64,000 nucleotides of DNA from Bactericera cockerelli (GCA_024516035.1 CM044957.1:49968085-50032084), one strand, 5' to 3'. Shown: positions 44,411 through 55,851, counted from the first letter of the stretch. The notes: a model not told the origin generated them from the letters alone. Made by a program: numbers and translations.

Positions 44411-44657
44411 GGAATAAGAAGTTGTAAAGTCGGCAAACTGTACAATATAAATAATTACCTCCATTCTCCCTTTGTTTTTATTTCTAACGGTCTGAATTTA
44501 GTGAAACAGCACCTTTTTTTTATTTATATGAGTTGCATTTGTACTTTGCCTTTGGAGCGTGGTAGGTATCCCCTTTTATAAGAAGGCCATTAAATACAAG
44601 AGATCTGCACTTTTAAACCTAAACAAAATTTGATTATTCAAAATTTGATTATTTATT

Positions 44658-44960
44658 TCAGTGGTTAAGCCCTCGCTTGCCATGCGGAAGGTCCCGGGTT
44701 CGATCCCCCGTGCCGACAAAAATTTGTATTCTCAATTTGATTACAATTGTTTGTAAGGGATACCTTCCGGTGCGCTCGTGTTGACCCAGCACCTAATTGG
44801 GAAGTATTGTGTCACTGCTCGCCCATCAGAGGGAGGCATACTACGGGATGGGCAGGCTACAACACAGACCACAAGCGTCTACAGTAGCTCCTGTTTCATG
44901 GCTACGAAATAAAAACGGCTGTGAAACACTCATCTTTAAAAAAAAAAAAAAAAAAAAAAA
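44658..44960 (+). repeat. SINE family B, full-length with poly(A)
   Basis: TCAGTGGTTAAGCCCTCGCT to CACTCATCTTT and a poly(A) run of about 20. Confidence 0.88.
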
Positions 44961-45144
44961 TTATGTGTTAACAACTATGACCTCCCCACAGACCCTCCAC
45001 AGAAGAAGGGAAAATACTGCTATATACCTATACATGAATATTAGTCATTTGGTTCTGAGTTCGAGATTGTTGAATGCTATAATAATTCATAAAGCAATAG
45101 GCAATGTTGGTATGATCAGATCCGTTTAATAGAAAGAGAATAAA

Positions 45145-45260
45145 ATGCACTGCCAATTATGGACACAATACTTCCTCGTGAATGGCATTCAAATTTTTCT
45201 ACTTTTATTATCGCTAGAATCAGAGATTTTTTTACTGAATCACTTGTATTTACAAATGTC
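45145..45260 (+). repeat. Family H 5' fragment
   Basis: CACTGCCAATTATGGACACA ATACTTCCTCGTGA, then diverging. Confidence 0.6.
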
Positions 45261-45261
45261 C

Positions 45262-45440
45262 CAAGGGTTGGGTGGAAGAGATTGCCACAGGCAATATATG
45301 ACCCCGCCCCTTAAGTAGGACATTAAATTCATTCTTTTTTTTTTTTTTGTTCTTGTATCTTTGCTCAATCTTTTTGTTTTTCTTTATAATTTCATTGTAT
45401 TTTACTGTATATATTTTTGTTCTATCTAATTAAACTTACT
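45262..45440 (+). repeat. Repeat family G
   Basis: CAAGGGTTGGGTGGAAGAGA TTGCC, CCCGCCCCTTAAGTAGGACA, T-rich body. Confidence 0.75.
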
Positions 45441-45529
45441 ATAATATTTATAATGTTCTCAACCGATTCTCTTCAAATTTATTTATATGGCAAGCGGCCA
45501 CAATGGAGTCCCGATAGTAGTATACGCAC

Positions 45530-48500
45530 AAATGGGTCAAGAATGGCCTGGGTTATCAAAAAGTATGCATGCGATTTCAAAAAAATCAACGATATTAGGC
45601 AGATCTTGCGAAACGTTATCCCAAATTGGCATAAAAACATCAACAGATTATTTCATTCCGTCCATTTCTTATCAAAAATGTCTATTTTGGGCTACCTCGA
45701 ACTTTCAAAGGTCTGAAATGCTGGCAAAAATGCAAGCATCAAAAATCTGTGTCCATGCTTAATCGTTAGTTGAGAGCTATTGAAATCAACTTTAGTTTTT
45801 CAAAAACGCCTTCATATTATCATGTTATGCAATCATTTTGAAGGAGCCTTTGTGGCTTTCCTGTTGGCGGTACGGAAATTTTTTGGGAACCAAAAACGTA
45901 TATTTTTGACTACTTTTCTCTAAAATTTAGTTTAAAATACCTAAAATTGCATACTTGATGATAATTGAAGGCAAAATGCAAATATGATAAAATACCCCTT
46001 CAACTTTGGCTGAGTATGCAAACAAATGGTTCCAAATGCTTGGCAAGGCTTTATTCACCACTGGCTATCTTCAGTTCAAATTTGAAAGAAATCCTTAAAG
46101 AAGAGGTTATATGTCGACATGTTTTGCTTAAGATTTGACTCGATCTGAGATTTTGGATGTTTTCAGAAATCGAATGAACTTATCTTTCGAACCGTACGTC
46201 CGATTTGAATGAACTAAAGTGCTATCGATAGATCTAGTGGATTGTAAGATAGGCTCTTCTCGTTCATTTTCTGTCATTTTACATAAAGGGTTACTTTTTA
46301 ACGGAAAACACTTTTGACGCACAACTGGGTTAAGAATGGCCTGGGTTATCAAAAAGTATGCATGCGATTTCAAAAAAATCAACGATATTAGGCAGATCTT
46401 GCGAAACATTATCCCAAATTGGCATAAAAACATCGACATATTTTTTCATTCTGTCCATTTCTCATCAAAAATGTCTATTTTGGCCTACCTCGAACTTTCA
46501 AAGGTGTGAAAACCTGGCAAAAATGCAAGCATCAAAAATCTGTGTTAACTCATGCTTAATAGTTAGTTGAGATCTATTGAAATCTACTTTTGTTTTTCAA
46601 AAAACCCTTCAATATCCAAGTTATGCAATCATTTTGAAGGAGCCTTTGTGGCTTTCCTGTTGGCGGTAAGGAAATTTTTTGGGAACCAAAAACGTATATT
46701 TTTGACTACTTCTCTCTAAAATTTAGTTTAAAATACCTAAAATTACATACTTGATGAAAATTGAAGGCAAAATGTCAAATATGATAAAATACCCCTTCAA
46801 CTTTCGCTGAGTATGCAAACAAGTGGTTCCAAATGCTTGGTAAGGCTTTATTCACCACTGCCTATCTTCAGTTCAAATTTGAAAGAAATCTTTAAAGAAG
46901 AGGTTATATGTTGACATGTTTTGCTTAAGATTTGACTCGATCTGAGATTTTGGATGTTTTCAGAAATCGAATGAACTTATCTTTCGAACCGTACGTCCGA
47001 TTTGAATGAACTAAAGTGCTATCGATAGATCTAGTGGATTTAAAGATAGGCTGTTCTCGTTCATTTTCTGTCATTTTACATAAAGGGTTACTTTTTAACG
47101 GAAAACACTTTTGACGCACAACTGGGTTAAGAATGGCCTGGGTTATCAAAAAGTATGCATGCGCTTTCAAAAAAATTAACGATAATAGGCAGATCTTGCG
47201 AAACATTATCCCAAATTGGCATAAAAATATCAACATATTATTTCATTCTGTCCATTTCTTATCAAAAATGTCTATTTTGGCCTACCTCGAACTTTCAAAG
47301 GTCTGAAAACCTGGCAAAAATGCAAGCATCAAATCTGTGTTAGTCCATGCTTAATCGTTAGTTGAGAGCTATTGAAATCAACGTTTGTTTTTCAAAAACG
47401 CCTTCATATTATCATGTTATGCAATCATTTTGAAGGAGCCTTTGTGGCTTTCCTGTTGACGGTACGGAAATTTTTTGGGAACCAAAAACGTATATTTTTG
47501 ACTACTTCTTTCTAAAATTTAGTTTAAAATACCTAAAATTGCATACTTGATGATAATTGAAGGCAAAATGCAAATATGATTTTGCATTTTACATAAAGGG
47601 TTACTTTTTAACGGAAAACACTTTTGACGCACAACTGGGTTAAGAATGGCCTGGGTTATCAAAAAGTATGCATGCGATTTTAAAAAAAATAAACGAAACT
47701 AGGCAGATCTTGCGAAACGTTATCCCAAATTGGCATAAAAACATCAACATTTATTTTTTTGAAATCGCATGCATAGTTTTTGATAACCCAGGTCATTCTT
47801 AACCCAGTTGGGTCTCAAAAGTGTTTTCCGTTAAAAAGTAAGCCTTTATGTAAAATGACAGAAAATGAACTAGAACAGCTTATCTTAAAATCCACTAGAT
47901 CTAGTCAAATCTTAAGCAAAACATGTCAACATGTAACCTCTTCTTTAAGGATTTTTTTCAAATTTGAACTGAAGATAGCCAGTGGTGAATAAAGCCTTAC
48001 CAAGCATTTGGAACCACTTGTTTGCATATTCAGCGAAAGTTGAAGGGGTATTTTATCATATTTGCATTTTCCATTCAATTCTCATTAAGTATGCAATTTT
48101 AGGTATTTTAAACTAAATTTTAGAAAGAAGTAGTCAAAAATATACGTACCGCCAACAGGAAAGCCACAAAGGCTCCTTCAAAATGATTGCATAATTTGGA
48201 TATATAAAGGGTTTTTTGAAAAACAAACGTTGATTTCAATAGCTCTCAACTAACGATTAAGCATGGACTAACACAGATTTTTGATGCTTGCATTTTTGCC
48301 AGGTTTTCAGACCTTTGAAAGTTCGAGGTAGGCCCAAATAGACATTTTTGATAAGAAATGGGCAGAATAAAATAATATGTTGATGTTTTTATGCTAATTT
48401 GGGATAACATTTCGCAAGATCTGCCTAATATCGTTAATTTTTTTTAAATCGCATGCATACTTTTTGATAACTTAGGCCATTCTTAACCCAGTTGTGCGTC

Positions 48501-49682
48501 AAAAGTGTTTTCCGTTAAAAAGTAACCCTTTATGTAAAATGACAGAAAATGAACGAGAACAGCCTATCTTACAATCCACTAGATCTATCGATAGCACTTT
48601 AGTTCATTCAAATCGGACGTACGGTTCGAAAGATAAGTTCATTCGATTTCTGAAAACATCCAAAATCTCAGATCGAGTCAAATCTTAAGCAAAACATGTC
48701 GACATATAACCTGTTTTTAAGGATTTCTTTCAAATGTGAACTGAAGATATGCAGTGGTGAATAAAGCCTTACCAAGCATTTGGAACCATTTGTTTGCATA
48801 CTCAGCGAAAGTTGAAGGGGTATTTTATCATATTTGACATTTTGCCTTCAATGCTCATCAAGTATGCAATTTTAGGTATTTTTAACTAAATTTTAGAAAG
48901 AAGTAGTCAAAAATATACGTTTTTGGTTCCCAAAAAATTTCCGTACCGCCAACAGGAAAGCCACAAAGGCTCCTTCAAATGATTGCATAACATGATAATA
49001 TGAAGGCGTTTTTGAAAAACAAACGTTGATTTCAATAGCTCTCAACTAACGATTAAGCATGGACTAACACAGATTTTTGATGCTTGCATTTTTGCCAGGT
49101 TTTCAGACCTTTGAAAGTTCGAGGTAGGCCCAAATAGATATTTTTGATAAGAAATGGACAGAATGAAATAACATGTTGATGTTTTTATGCCAATTTTGGA
49201 TAATGTTTCGCAAGATCTGCCTAATATCGTTGATTTTTTTTAAATCGCATGCATACTTTTTGATAAACCAGGCCATTCTTAACCCAGTTGTGCGTCAAAA
49301 GTGTTTTCCGTTAAAAAGTAACCCTTTATGTAAAATGACAGAAAATGAACGAGTACAGCTTATCTTAAAATCCACTAGATCTATCGATAGCACTTTAGTT
49401 CATTCAAATCGGACGTACGGTTCGAAAGATAAGTTCATTCGATTTCTGAAAACATCCAAAATCTCAGATCGAGTCAAATCTTAAGCAAAACATGTCGACA
49501 TATAACCTCTTCTTTAAGGATTTCTTTCAAATTTGAACTGAAGATAGGCAGTGGTGAATAAAGCCTTACCAAGCATTTGGAACCACTTGTTTGCATACTC
49601 AGCGAAAGTTGAAGGGGTATTTTATTATATTTGATATTTTGCCTTCAATGCTCATCAAGTATGCAATTTTAGGTATTTTAAA
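45530..49682. repeat. Inverted array of a ~790-bp satellite
   Basis: The marker GGCCTGGGTTATCAAAAAGT occurs on plus at about 45545, 46338, 47135 and 47648 (spacings 793, 797 and 513), and as its reverse complement near 47777, 48471 and 49257 (spacings about 694 and 786). Orientation switches at about 47750. The 513-bp and 694-bp units carry internal deletions. A 103-codon ORF is conserved in three full units (46128-46439 and 46925-47236 on minus, 49173-49484 on plus) but appears to reflect overall conservation. Ends: unclear at left, and at 49682 it joins the 39-bp minisatellite. Confidence 0.93.
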
Positions 49683-49726
49683 CTTAAATTTTTTCTACGT
49701 ACATTTTTAAATTTCATTTTTCTCAG

Positions 49727-50094
49727 TGTAAAAATAGTATTTAGCTGTACAATACACCCGTCAAAAGTAAAATTAGTATTTAGTAGTACAATACACCCGT
49801 CAAAAGTAAAAATAGTATTTAGCTGTACAATACACCCGTCAAAAGTAAAATTAGTATTTAGTAGTACAATACACCCGTCAAAAGTAAAAATAGTATTTAG
49901 CTGTACAATACACCCGTCAAAAGTAAAAATAGTATTTAGCTGTACAATACACCCGTCAAAAGTAAAATTAGTATTTAGTAGTACAATACACCCGTCAAAA
50001 GTAAAAATAGTATTTAGTAGTACAATACACCCGTCAAAAATAAAAATAGTATTCAGTAGTATAATACACCCGTTAAAAGTAAAAATAGTAACTA
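49727..50094 (+). repeat. 39-bp minisatellite, ~9 units
   Basis: Unit GTAAAAATAGTATTTAGCTG then TACAATACACCCGTCAAAA. Two variants (AGCTGTAC and AGTAGTAC) partly alternate, giving a 78-bp secondary period. Because 39 is a multiple of three, the minus strand stays open for 156 codons with a 13-residue period (GCIVQLNTIFTFD). Confidence 0.95.
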
Positions 50095-50099
50095 TGTAC

Positions 50100-50400
50100 G
50101 AGTACTTGGTACCGCTCTTGGGCATAATATTATAATATGGTAGTCACTTTTAACTTGCAGCAAAAGAATCATACACGTGAAAAAAGATTTATCATTCGTC
50201 TGGCAGGTTTCAAATTATTCAAAATAAATAATAGTGGATATGTGGAATCGCTCCTGTATTCTACATATCCAGTCTACATATCCAGGTATTCCGCTTGGGC
50301 TGTGTTTCATCTAAACAAATTTCTCTTCCATTCATTCCACTTTTCAGGTAAAAGAGGTAGCTAAATTATATTAAGAACAATCAATGCAAAAATTCAAGCT
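50100..50400. other. Unassigned stretch
   Basis: ORF 50137-50364 (+) shows no recognised pattern; no repeat seen. Confidence 0.35.
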
Positions 50401-50671
50401 CACGATTAGCTCGGTGGCTAAGCACTCGTACAAAAGGTCCGCGGGTTCGATCGCTGGAGCCGACAAAAAATTGTATTCTAAATTTGGTTATAGTTGATTG
50501 TGAGGGATACCATCCGGTGCTCTCGTGATGATCCAGCACCTAAATGGGTAGTAATGAGTCACTTCTCGCCCATTAATACAAACCACAAAGGTCTATAGTA
50601 GCTCCTGTTTCATGGCTAAGAAATAAAAAAAAGTCCTTGAAACAATCACCTTTTTTTTTAAAAAAAAAAAA
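50401..50671 (+). repeat. SINE family B, diverged
   Basis: CACGATTAGCTCGGTGGCTA head, GGGTTCGATCGC B box, CTCGTGATGATCCAGCACCT, poly(A) end. Confidence 0.8.
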
Positions 50672-50674
50672 ACA

Positions 50675-51250
50675 AACAAAATCAAAATTTATGATCACGG
50701 ATCGTTCCACTTGTAGATTTAGTGAGCACTCGCTGAGTGTATAATTATGTTCAACTTGTAGAGGTTATTGTAAAGCCTTATTATTCCTCAAATCCTCATA
50801 CTTATACGAGAATTCTATTTGAATTACTTTCCAGCTGCAGAGGTAAAGAAAGTAAATTTACTGGAAATTTTCCAATACACATAATAAATGTAAATTATAA
50901 ATTATATTACAGGATTAAACAGATACAAAATTACACTTAAAGAGTATCTTGGACATCCAGAGGTCGGGACGAGCAGTTGAAACAAAAAAAAAAATTAACG
51001 AAGTTTCAACAAAAAAAAAACCGTAGCTTCGATACTGATTTTTGGTTCGTCTAATTATTGCTGCGTAAGAATATACGTAAAAGAAAAATCAATATTTAGA
51101 CGAACATCAATTTTATTGGGTTTTTTTGTAAAATGAGAAAGACTATCCAATATTTATTTTTCAAATTATTAATACAATTTCTTCAACTCATTCTCTATGC
51201 GCCAATACCACTCAGAAAACTTAAAAAGTTATATTTTCAATGAAAATGGA
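50675..51250. other. Unassigned AT-rich stretch
   Basis: No gene or known repeat recognised; may be part of the element ending at 51352. Confidence 0.35.
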
Positions 51251-51254
51251 AAAA

Positions 51255-51359
51255 GGAATTAGCCGAACCTCTCATGGTTCGGCTAAGTATTGGATATTTG
51301 TGTAAAGTTCGGCTAAGTATTAATTTTTCTTTTACGCGTTCGGCTAATTATTAATCCGT

Positions 51360-51395
<36 letters not shown>
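51255..51395 (-). repeat. GTTCGGCTAA motif cluster with (CA)n
   Basis: Three GTTCGGCTAA(G/T)TATT motifs and a GCCGAACC-6nt-GGTTCGGC hairpin, then a (CA)n run at 51362-51395. Inverted counterpart of 42000-42360, including the adjacent microsatellite. Confidence 0.75.
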
Positions 51396-51396
<1 letters not shown>

Positions 51397-51788
51397 ACAA
51401 AAATTTAAAGCAGACAACATCAAACTCGAAAGATCCTAATTTTCCCAAATTTTAGAATGTTTTTAAAAGTGAAATTTTTTTCCACAATACATCACCACAC
51501 ACAGGACAAGGATGGACCTCCGAAAATTGCTTCTGGGCGTCCACAGGGGTTTTATTATTATAATTATATATCCCATCAATCCTTCCATCACCATTGACAC
51601 GGAAAGTCAGTAAGTACACAACTACACACACATAAAAATACTTTTTTGGAATCAGACGGTCCCAATTCGTCTGAAATTACAACAGCTGAATTTTGAAGAA
51701 AAAAATTGACCGGTTGCAATACTTTCTATTACCTACAGAAAACTATTATATAAAGTAAAAATCATCATGTTTTTTAAGTCTAGATCGA

Positions 51789-51810
51789 GCAGCGGTTCCC
51801 AACCTGATCA
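51789..51810. mobile_element. hAT-like terminus
   Basis: CAGCGGTTCCCAACCTGATC looks like one hAT end; the partner end was not found. Confidence 0.4.
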
Positions 51811-51849
51811 ACTGGCAATCGTTTTCAATCGAGGCATAATAATAATAAT

Positions 51850-52052
51850 AACACTCTTTAGTGGAAGGTAATCACCAGGCGAGGTTAATGCTCAAAGCAT
51901 TTTCTACCACCCAACTTTCAGAGTCTTATTATTATGTGGTCACAAACTCAAATTAATGAGGATAAATTCATGCACTGGGTGAGATTCGAACCAACGGATC
52001 CCTACGCTACCTGGATTACCAGACTAGCGCGTTAACCACTTGACTACCAGTG
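51850..52052 (-). repeat. SINE family A
   Basis: Antisense, CTCTTTAGTGGAAGGTAATC to GACTACCAGTG, preceded by an AAT run. Confidence 0.85.
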
Positions 52053-52124
52053 ATGCACTAGTTGCACTACTATATACGTGGCGTGGGTGTACGACAATCT
52101 TTGGGTGGTAAAATGCGGGACACA

Positions 52125-52943
52125 TGTAAATTCCCCCGGTTTTTTGAAAGGTTCGTATTTCCGGTTGTAAATTCCCCCGGTAAAATATTTGATTACCTGA
52201 GGGTTACATGGTAAAACTCCCCCGATTCTGTACGTACAGGTATAAAATTGTATATTGTAGGTATGTAGGCAATCTTTTTTTCCTTATAGACATAATTTTC
52301 AACCGAGGCATGGCCTACATAGTATTTTATCTAACCCTACTATAAACCGAAGGCTTGGCCTTCATTGTATTTTACCTAACCCTGCTATAAACCCAAGGCA
52401 TGGCCTTCATTGTATTTTACCTAACCCTGCTATAAACCCAAGGCATGGCCTTCATTGTATTTTACCTAACCCTACTATAAACTCAAGGCATGGCCTTCAT
52501 TGTATTTTACCTAACCCTACTATAAACCAAAGGCATGGCCTTCATTGTATTTTACCTAAACCTACTATACACCCAAGGCATGGCCTTCATTGTATTTTAC
52601 CTAACCCTGCTATAAACCCAAGGCATGGCCTTCATTGTATTTTACCTAACCCTACTATAAACTCAAGGCATGGCCTTCATTGTATTTTACCTAACCCTAC
52701 TATAAACCAAAGGCATGGCCTTCATTGTATTTTACCTAAACCTACTATACACCCAAGGCATATCGAAACTTGATTAGTGATTACAAATGTTCAATAAACT
52801 GACATTTTTGTTATTTTTTTTAGGTTGACCATCGGGGGAATTTACATTATACCTTTTTTTTGCAATCGGGGGAGTTTTCATGTACCTTTTTAAGTCCCAA
52901 ATTTGCAATCGGGGGAGTTTGTATGAAAGCGGGGGAATTTACA
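52125..52943. mobile_element. 819-bp element with TGTAAATTCCCCCG ends and minisatellite core
   Basis: TGTAAATTCCCCCG at the left is mirrored by CGGGGGAATTTACA at the right. CCCCCG-containing subterminal motifs recur on both sides (left three, right four), in opposite orientation. The core is the 45-bp minisatellite. The internal-minisatellite layout recalls non-autonomous rolling-circle or MITE elements, but the class is not established. Confidence 0.75.
52308..52762 (+). repeat. 45-bp minisatellite, ~10 units
   Basis: Unit AAGGCATGGCCTTCATTGTA then TTTTACCTAACCCTGCTATAAACCC. Variants recur every four units (180 bp), e.g. the AAACCTACTATACACCC unit at about 52557 and 52737. Confidence 0.95.
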
Positions 52944-53067
52944 ATCGCCCAAAATGCGGTGATGCATTCAATACGTATAACAGATTTTTGTACCCTATTA
53001 TCTGAAGCCATACTCAGGCGGTACTTTGTACTTATCTTTGTATTTATAATTGACTTCTCTGAAACGT

Positions 53068-53205
53068 GAAACCTCAGTGGTTTCATCGATAAGCCAGCGG
53101 ACTCGTAACCTGGAGGTCGGTGGTTCGAGTCCCAATTTCGGTAAAAAATAAGAAGTTTGAGTAATTGTGACGTCACGAAAATGATGATTAACAAAAATAT
53201 GATAA
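53068..53205 (+). repeat. SINE family E
   Basis: CCTCAGTGGTTTCATCGATA, GGTTCGAGTCCC, GTGATTAACAAAAATATGAT. Confidence 0.8.
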
Positions 53206-53371
53206 TTTTTTATTTATTTTTCCTTTTCCTATTATAATAAGAAAAGTATTGTTCTTAATGGATTCGGGGGTTAATTTTTTTTGTCAACCAAATTCAATTG
53301 AAAAATTATCGACAAAATTGCTTTGACGGTTCCTCAGACGGTTACCCGTTAATAAATAAATAAATAAGCAT

Positions 53372-53478
53372 TCTGGAGTTCGGTGGTTCAAGTCCCCGGT
53401 TCAGCGTAGATTTAGTAAAATGAGTTTGAGTAATTGTGATATCACGCAAGTGATCAACACAAATATGATAACTCTTTA
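53372..53478 (+). repeat. SINE family E, 5'-truncated
   Basis: CTGGAGTTCGGTGGTTCAAG to CACAAATATGATAACT. Confidence 0.75.
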
Positions 53479-53479
53479 A

Positions 53480-53850
53480 AAAATAAATATAAATAAAATA
53501 CATGAAGTGGATTGTCGACCGCTGGTCTAGCGTGGTTCTCAATGTTGCACAGCCAGTCTTGCCGTTCTGCCACAACACAAAAAGAAAGTTGTTCTCGAGA
53601 CAGCCCGAGCCAGCAGCCTGGTACCTGGTATCGAGGCAGAGAACTGAACCGAGAGAAAGTGAGGTGAATTGTAACTGTGTCTTATTTTCATTCATCAATC
53701 CTTTCACAAAAAACAACATACAATCTCTGATGTGTTCGTGAATATACTTTCCTCGTTCTGTAGAAAAGGAAAGTAATGCAATGCGGGCGGCAGGGTGGTG
53801 GGGCGTAATGCAACACGAGGGGCGGAAGTTGCTCTTTGGTTACGGAGTAA
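53480..53850. other. Unassigned stretch
   Basis: ORFs on both strands across 53500-53720 overlap each other and show no recognisable domain. Confidence 0.35.
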
Positions 53851-53852
53851 GG

Positions 53853-54010
53853 GTTGGGTGGAAGAGATTGCCACAGGCAATAACCCCGCCGTTTAGGACA
53901 TTACTATCATTTTCTTTTTTATTTATTTTTCATACTATTTTATCTCTTATTTATTTTTTGTTAATTTTATTCTCTAAATATTGTGTCCTTCTAATAAAGA
54001 TGAAAATAAT
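53853..54010 (+). repeat. Repeat family G
   Basis: AGGGTTGGGTGGAAGAGATT GCC, AATAACCCCGCCGTTTAGGA, ending CTAATAAAGATG plus AAT units. Confidence 0.8.
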
Positions 54011-54275
54011 AATACTAATAATACCCCTCTATACCGCCCACACCTCTGGAATCCTATGCTAGCATGGAGTTGAAAACACCCTGTAGAGGGCGCAGCACGA
54101 AGCTTTAGGATGACTCTACTTCTAACTTGTACTGCAAAAAATGAGTCATTGCACATACATACAAACGTGAGTGTGTAAGATGATGTGTACTGAGTGTAAA
54201 CTGTAAACGCGCTTTCTCGTATTTGCAGGCGTGGCAGAAGCATTTGGTGGGGAAACATCATGATCATAGATACTA

Positions 54276-54360
54276 AAGTTTTGCTGAACTTAGTACTCGA
54301 ACCACCGTCCTCCAGGTTACATGTCCGCCGCTAATACATCGAGTGTCTGAGGTCGCGCGG
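54276..54360 (-). repeat. SINE family E head
   Basis: GAACTTAGTACTCGAACCAC CGTCCTCCAGG; antisense. Confidence 0.7.
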
Positions 54361-54386
54361 TTCACGATTTCAGTAGTGGTTATGTC

Positions 54387-54615
54387 TCTAACGGTTGTCA
54401 CTACTGTCCGTAGTTCAGAGATCCTGAGTTCGATTTCCTATTGGGGCAGACTTTTCGAACAGACTATTCTTTCCCCTCCGAACACGTGAGGTCGGCATTT
54501 TCCGCCCTTCCCAGGGTGGGTGAGGTTAATGTGGGTAGCTAGTACGAGAATGAATGGTAAAACCTATCTTGAAATCTGGACGTTAAAAGCAAACAGAATT
54601 ATCTGGTCACAATAG
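54387..54615 (+). repeat. SINE family F
   Basis: CTAACGGTTGTCACTACTGT, GAGTTCGATTTC, GAACACGTGAGGTCGGCA, CTGGTCACAAT. Confidence 0.8.
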
Positions 54616-54617
54616 AT

Positions 54618-54690
54618 ATTGATAGGAAGAGATTGGCGCAGGCAATAAACCCCCCGACCTTTAATTAGGACAAAAGTATTTTTTTTTCTT
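54618..54690 (+). repeat. Repeat family G fragment
   Basis: GGAAGAGATTGGCGCAGGCA ATAAACCCCC, then T-rich. Confidence 0.65.
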
Positions 54691-54708
54691 TGTTATTAAT
54701 TATTTTAT

Positions 54709-54990
54709 TTTTTAAAGGTAGATGTGCCCCGGAACCGCTTTCGCATTACTTCAGTGCACTTTACCTTTACATCCATGGCATTCCAGAAACGGAAAAATCT
54801 CGGTCAGAATTTTCCGCTCCGGCCGGGATTCGAACCCACAACCTTCAGCACAAGATTTTTTATCTTTTGAAGGTGGGTATACCCTTATTGTTTGTAGAAG
54901 ACGTTTGTAATGTATAAAATAAATAAATAGAAACTTAAAAAAAAAAAAAAACCAATGCTCTTAACCACTGAGCCACGGAGGTCGGCTTTT
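54709..54990 (-). repeat. SINE family C interrupted by a poly(A)-tailed insertion
   Basis: Antisense SINE C: GATGTGCCCCGGAACCGCTT to CTGAGCCACGGAGGTCGG, broken at about 54850 by the insert. Confidence 0.85.
54850..54951 (+). mobile_element. ~100-bp poly(A)-tailed retro-insertion
   Basis: Lies between SINE bases TTCAGC and AACCAATGC, contains ATAAAATAAATAAATAG and ends in about 15 A. It looks like the 3' end of a reverse-transcribed RNA. Source RNA unknown; no clear target duplication. Confidence 0.75.
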
Positions 54991-55241
54991 GAATCTATTT
55001 TTTCCCCTCTCAAAACCTTTTATTGTAAATATTGTGCACCTAATAAAGAATGATATAATACTAGCTATAATAATAAATAAAAACACAAGCAATGACTGAC
55101 GAGTAAACACACACCTCGCCTGATAGCGGACAGGGCATAGCCTGAATGCCTGATAGTCATGCAAACCAACATAAAGACTCTTATTTATGCAGTGAGTTCT
55201 AAAGTAAGTCGCAGTTTTCCTAATGGTCACAGCGTCGGAGA

Positions 55242-55800
55242 TAATGCGCCTATCAGACCTCGCTCTGTCAACACAAACCAGTCCGAGCTATAGCAATGGT
55301 GAGCGGTGCTGGGAAATGTTTGACTGATTATTCGAAATGACAGCAGACAATGTAGACATGCAAAAGGTAGAGGAAGATATTGACATGGAGTCATTCATTT
55401 CATGTATCGCCCGTCACAGGAAAACTTGCTATGGAAAGTAGAAACATTTTCTTATCGCGCCCAAGACCCCTTTTCCTAGACTAAGTCAGCCAGGCAGAAC
55501 CCACCAGCGCTATCTCAGACACGGCGGCGACCAGACAAGCTGGCACGTCGCCGTCGCTTTCAAACTGCATGGTCATATCACGACGGACGTTCTACCTTCC
55601 ATTCGTTGGAAACTCACAAACCAGCTACCCTCTAATTAACCTCACCTAGCCTGAGTACGGCTGGGAATAGCCAGGTTTCATCACAAGTTTTCGAATTTGA
55701 ATTGTCACCCATTCAAGTTATAAGCTTGCTTCACGTTGCTTAACTTCAGTGACAGAACGAAAACTGGTGTATTCACACTGGCTAAGGATTCGAAATTTTT
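55242..55800 (+). other. Mostly unique stretch with degraded SINE-F piece
   Basis: 55242-55570 is not recognised as repeat and holds the weak ORF above. From about 55575 to 55720 an antisense, diverged fragment of SINE family F (build-up like TTCCATTCGTTGGAAACTC and a CTCACC-TAGCCTG segment) is recognisable. Confidence 0.4.
55337..55441 (+). CDS. Possible first exon or short ORF (34 aa)
   Basis: An ATG ORF encodes MTADNVDMQKVEEDIDMESF then ISCIARHRKTCYGK before a stop. The acidic start followed by FISCIARHR vaguely recalls N-termini of small insect DNA-binding proteins, but this is not a real identification. The stop lies in GAAAGTAGAA, which could instead be a splice donor (AAA|GTAGAA). It sits in a locally unique, GC-richer stretch (55240-55570) not matching the SINE families. 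Low confidence; it may be nothing. Confidence 0.2.
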   Translation: MTADNVDMQKVEEDIDMESFISCIARHRKTCYGK

Positions 55801-55851
55801 CGACGGTACACTTTTATGAGTGGCCCGAATCTTATGTTGCTGCTCCTCCAG

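Noticed and set aside
53502..53741. Overlapping 79- and 125-codon ORFs on both strands
   Set aside because: No domain, and the minus ORF continues into a SINE E copy.
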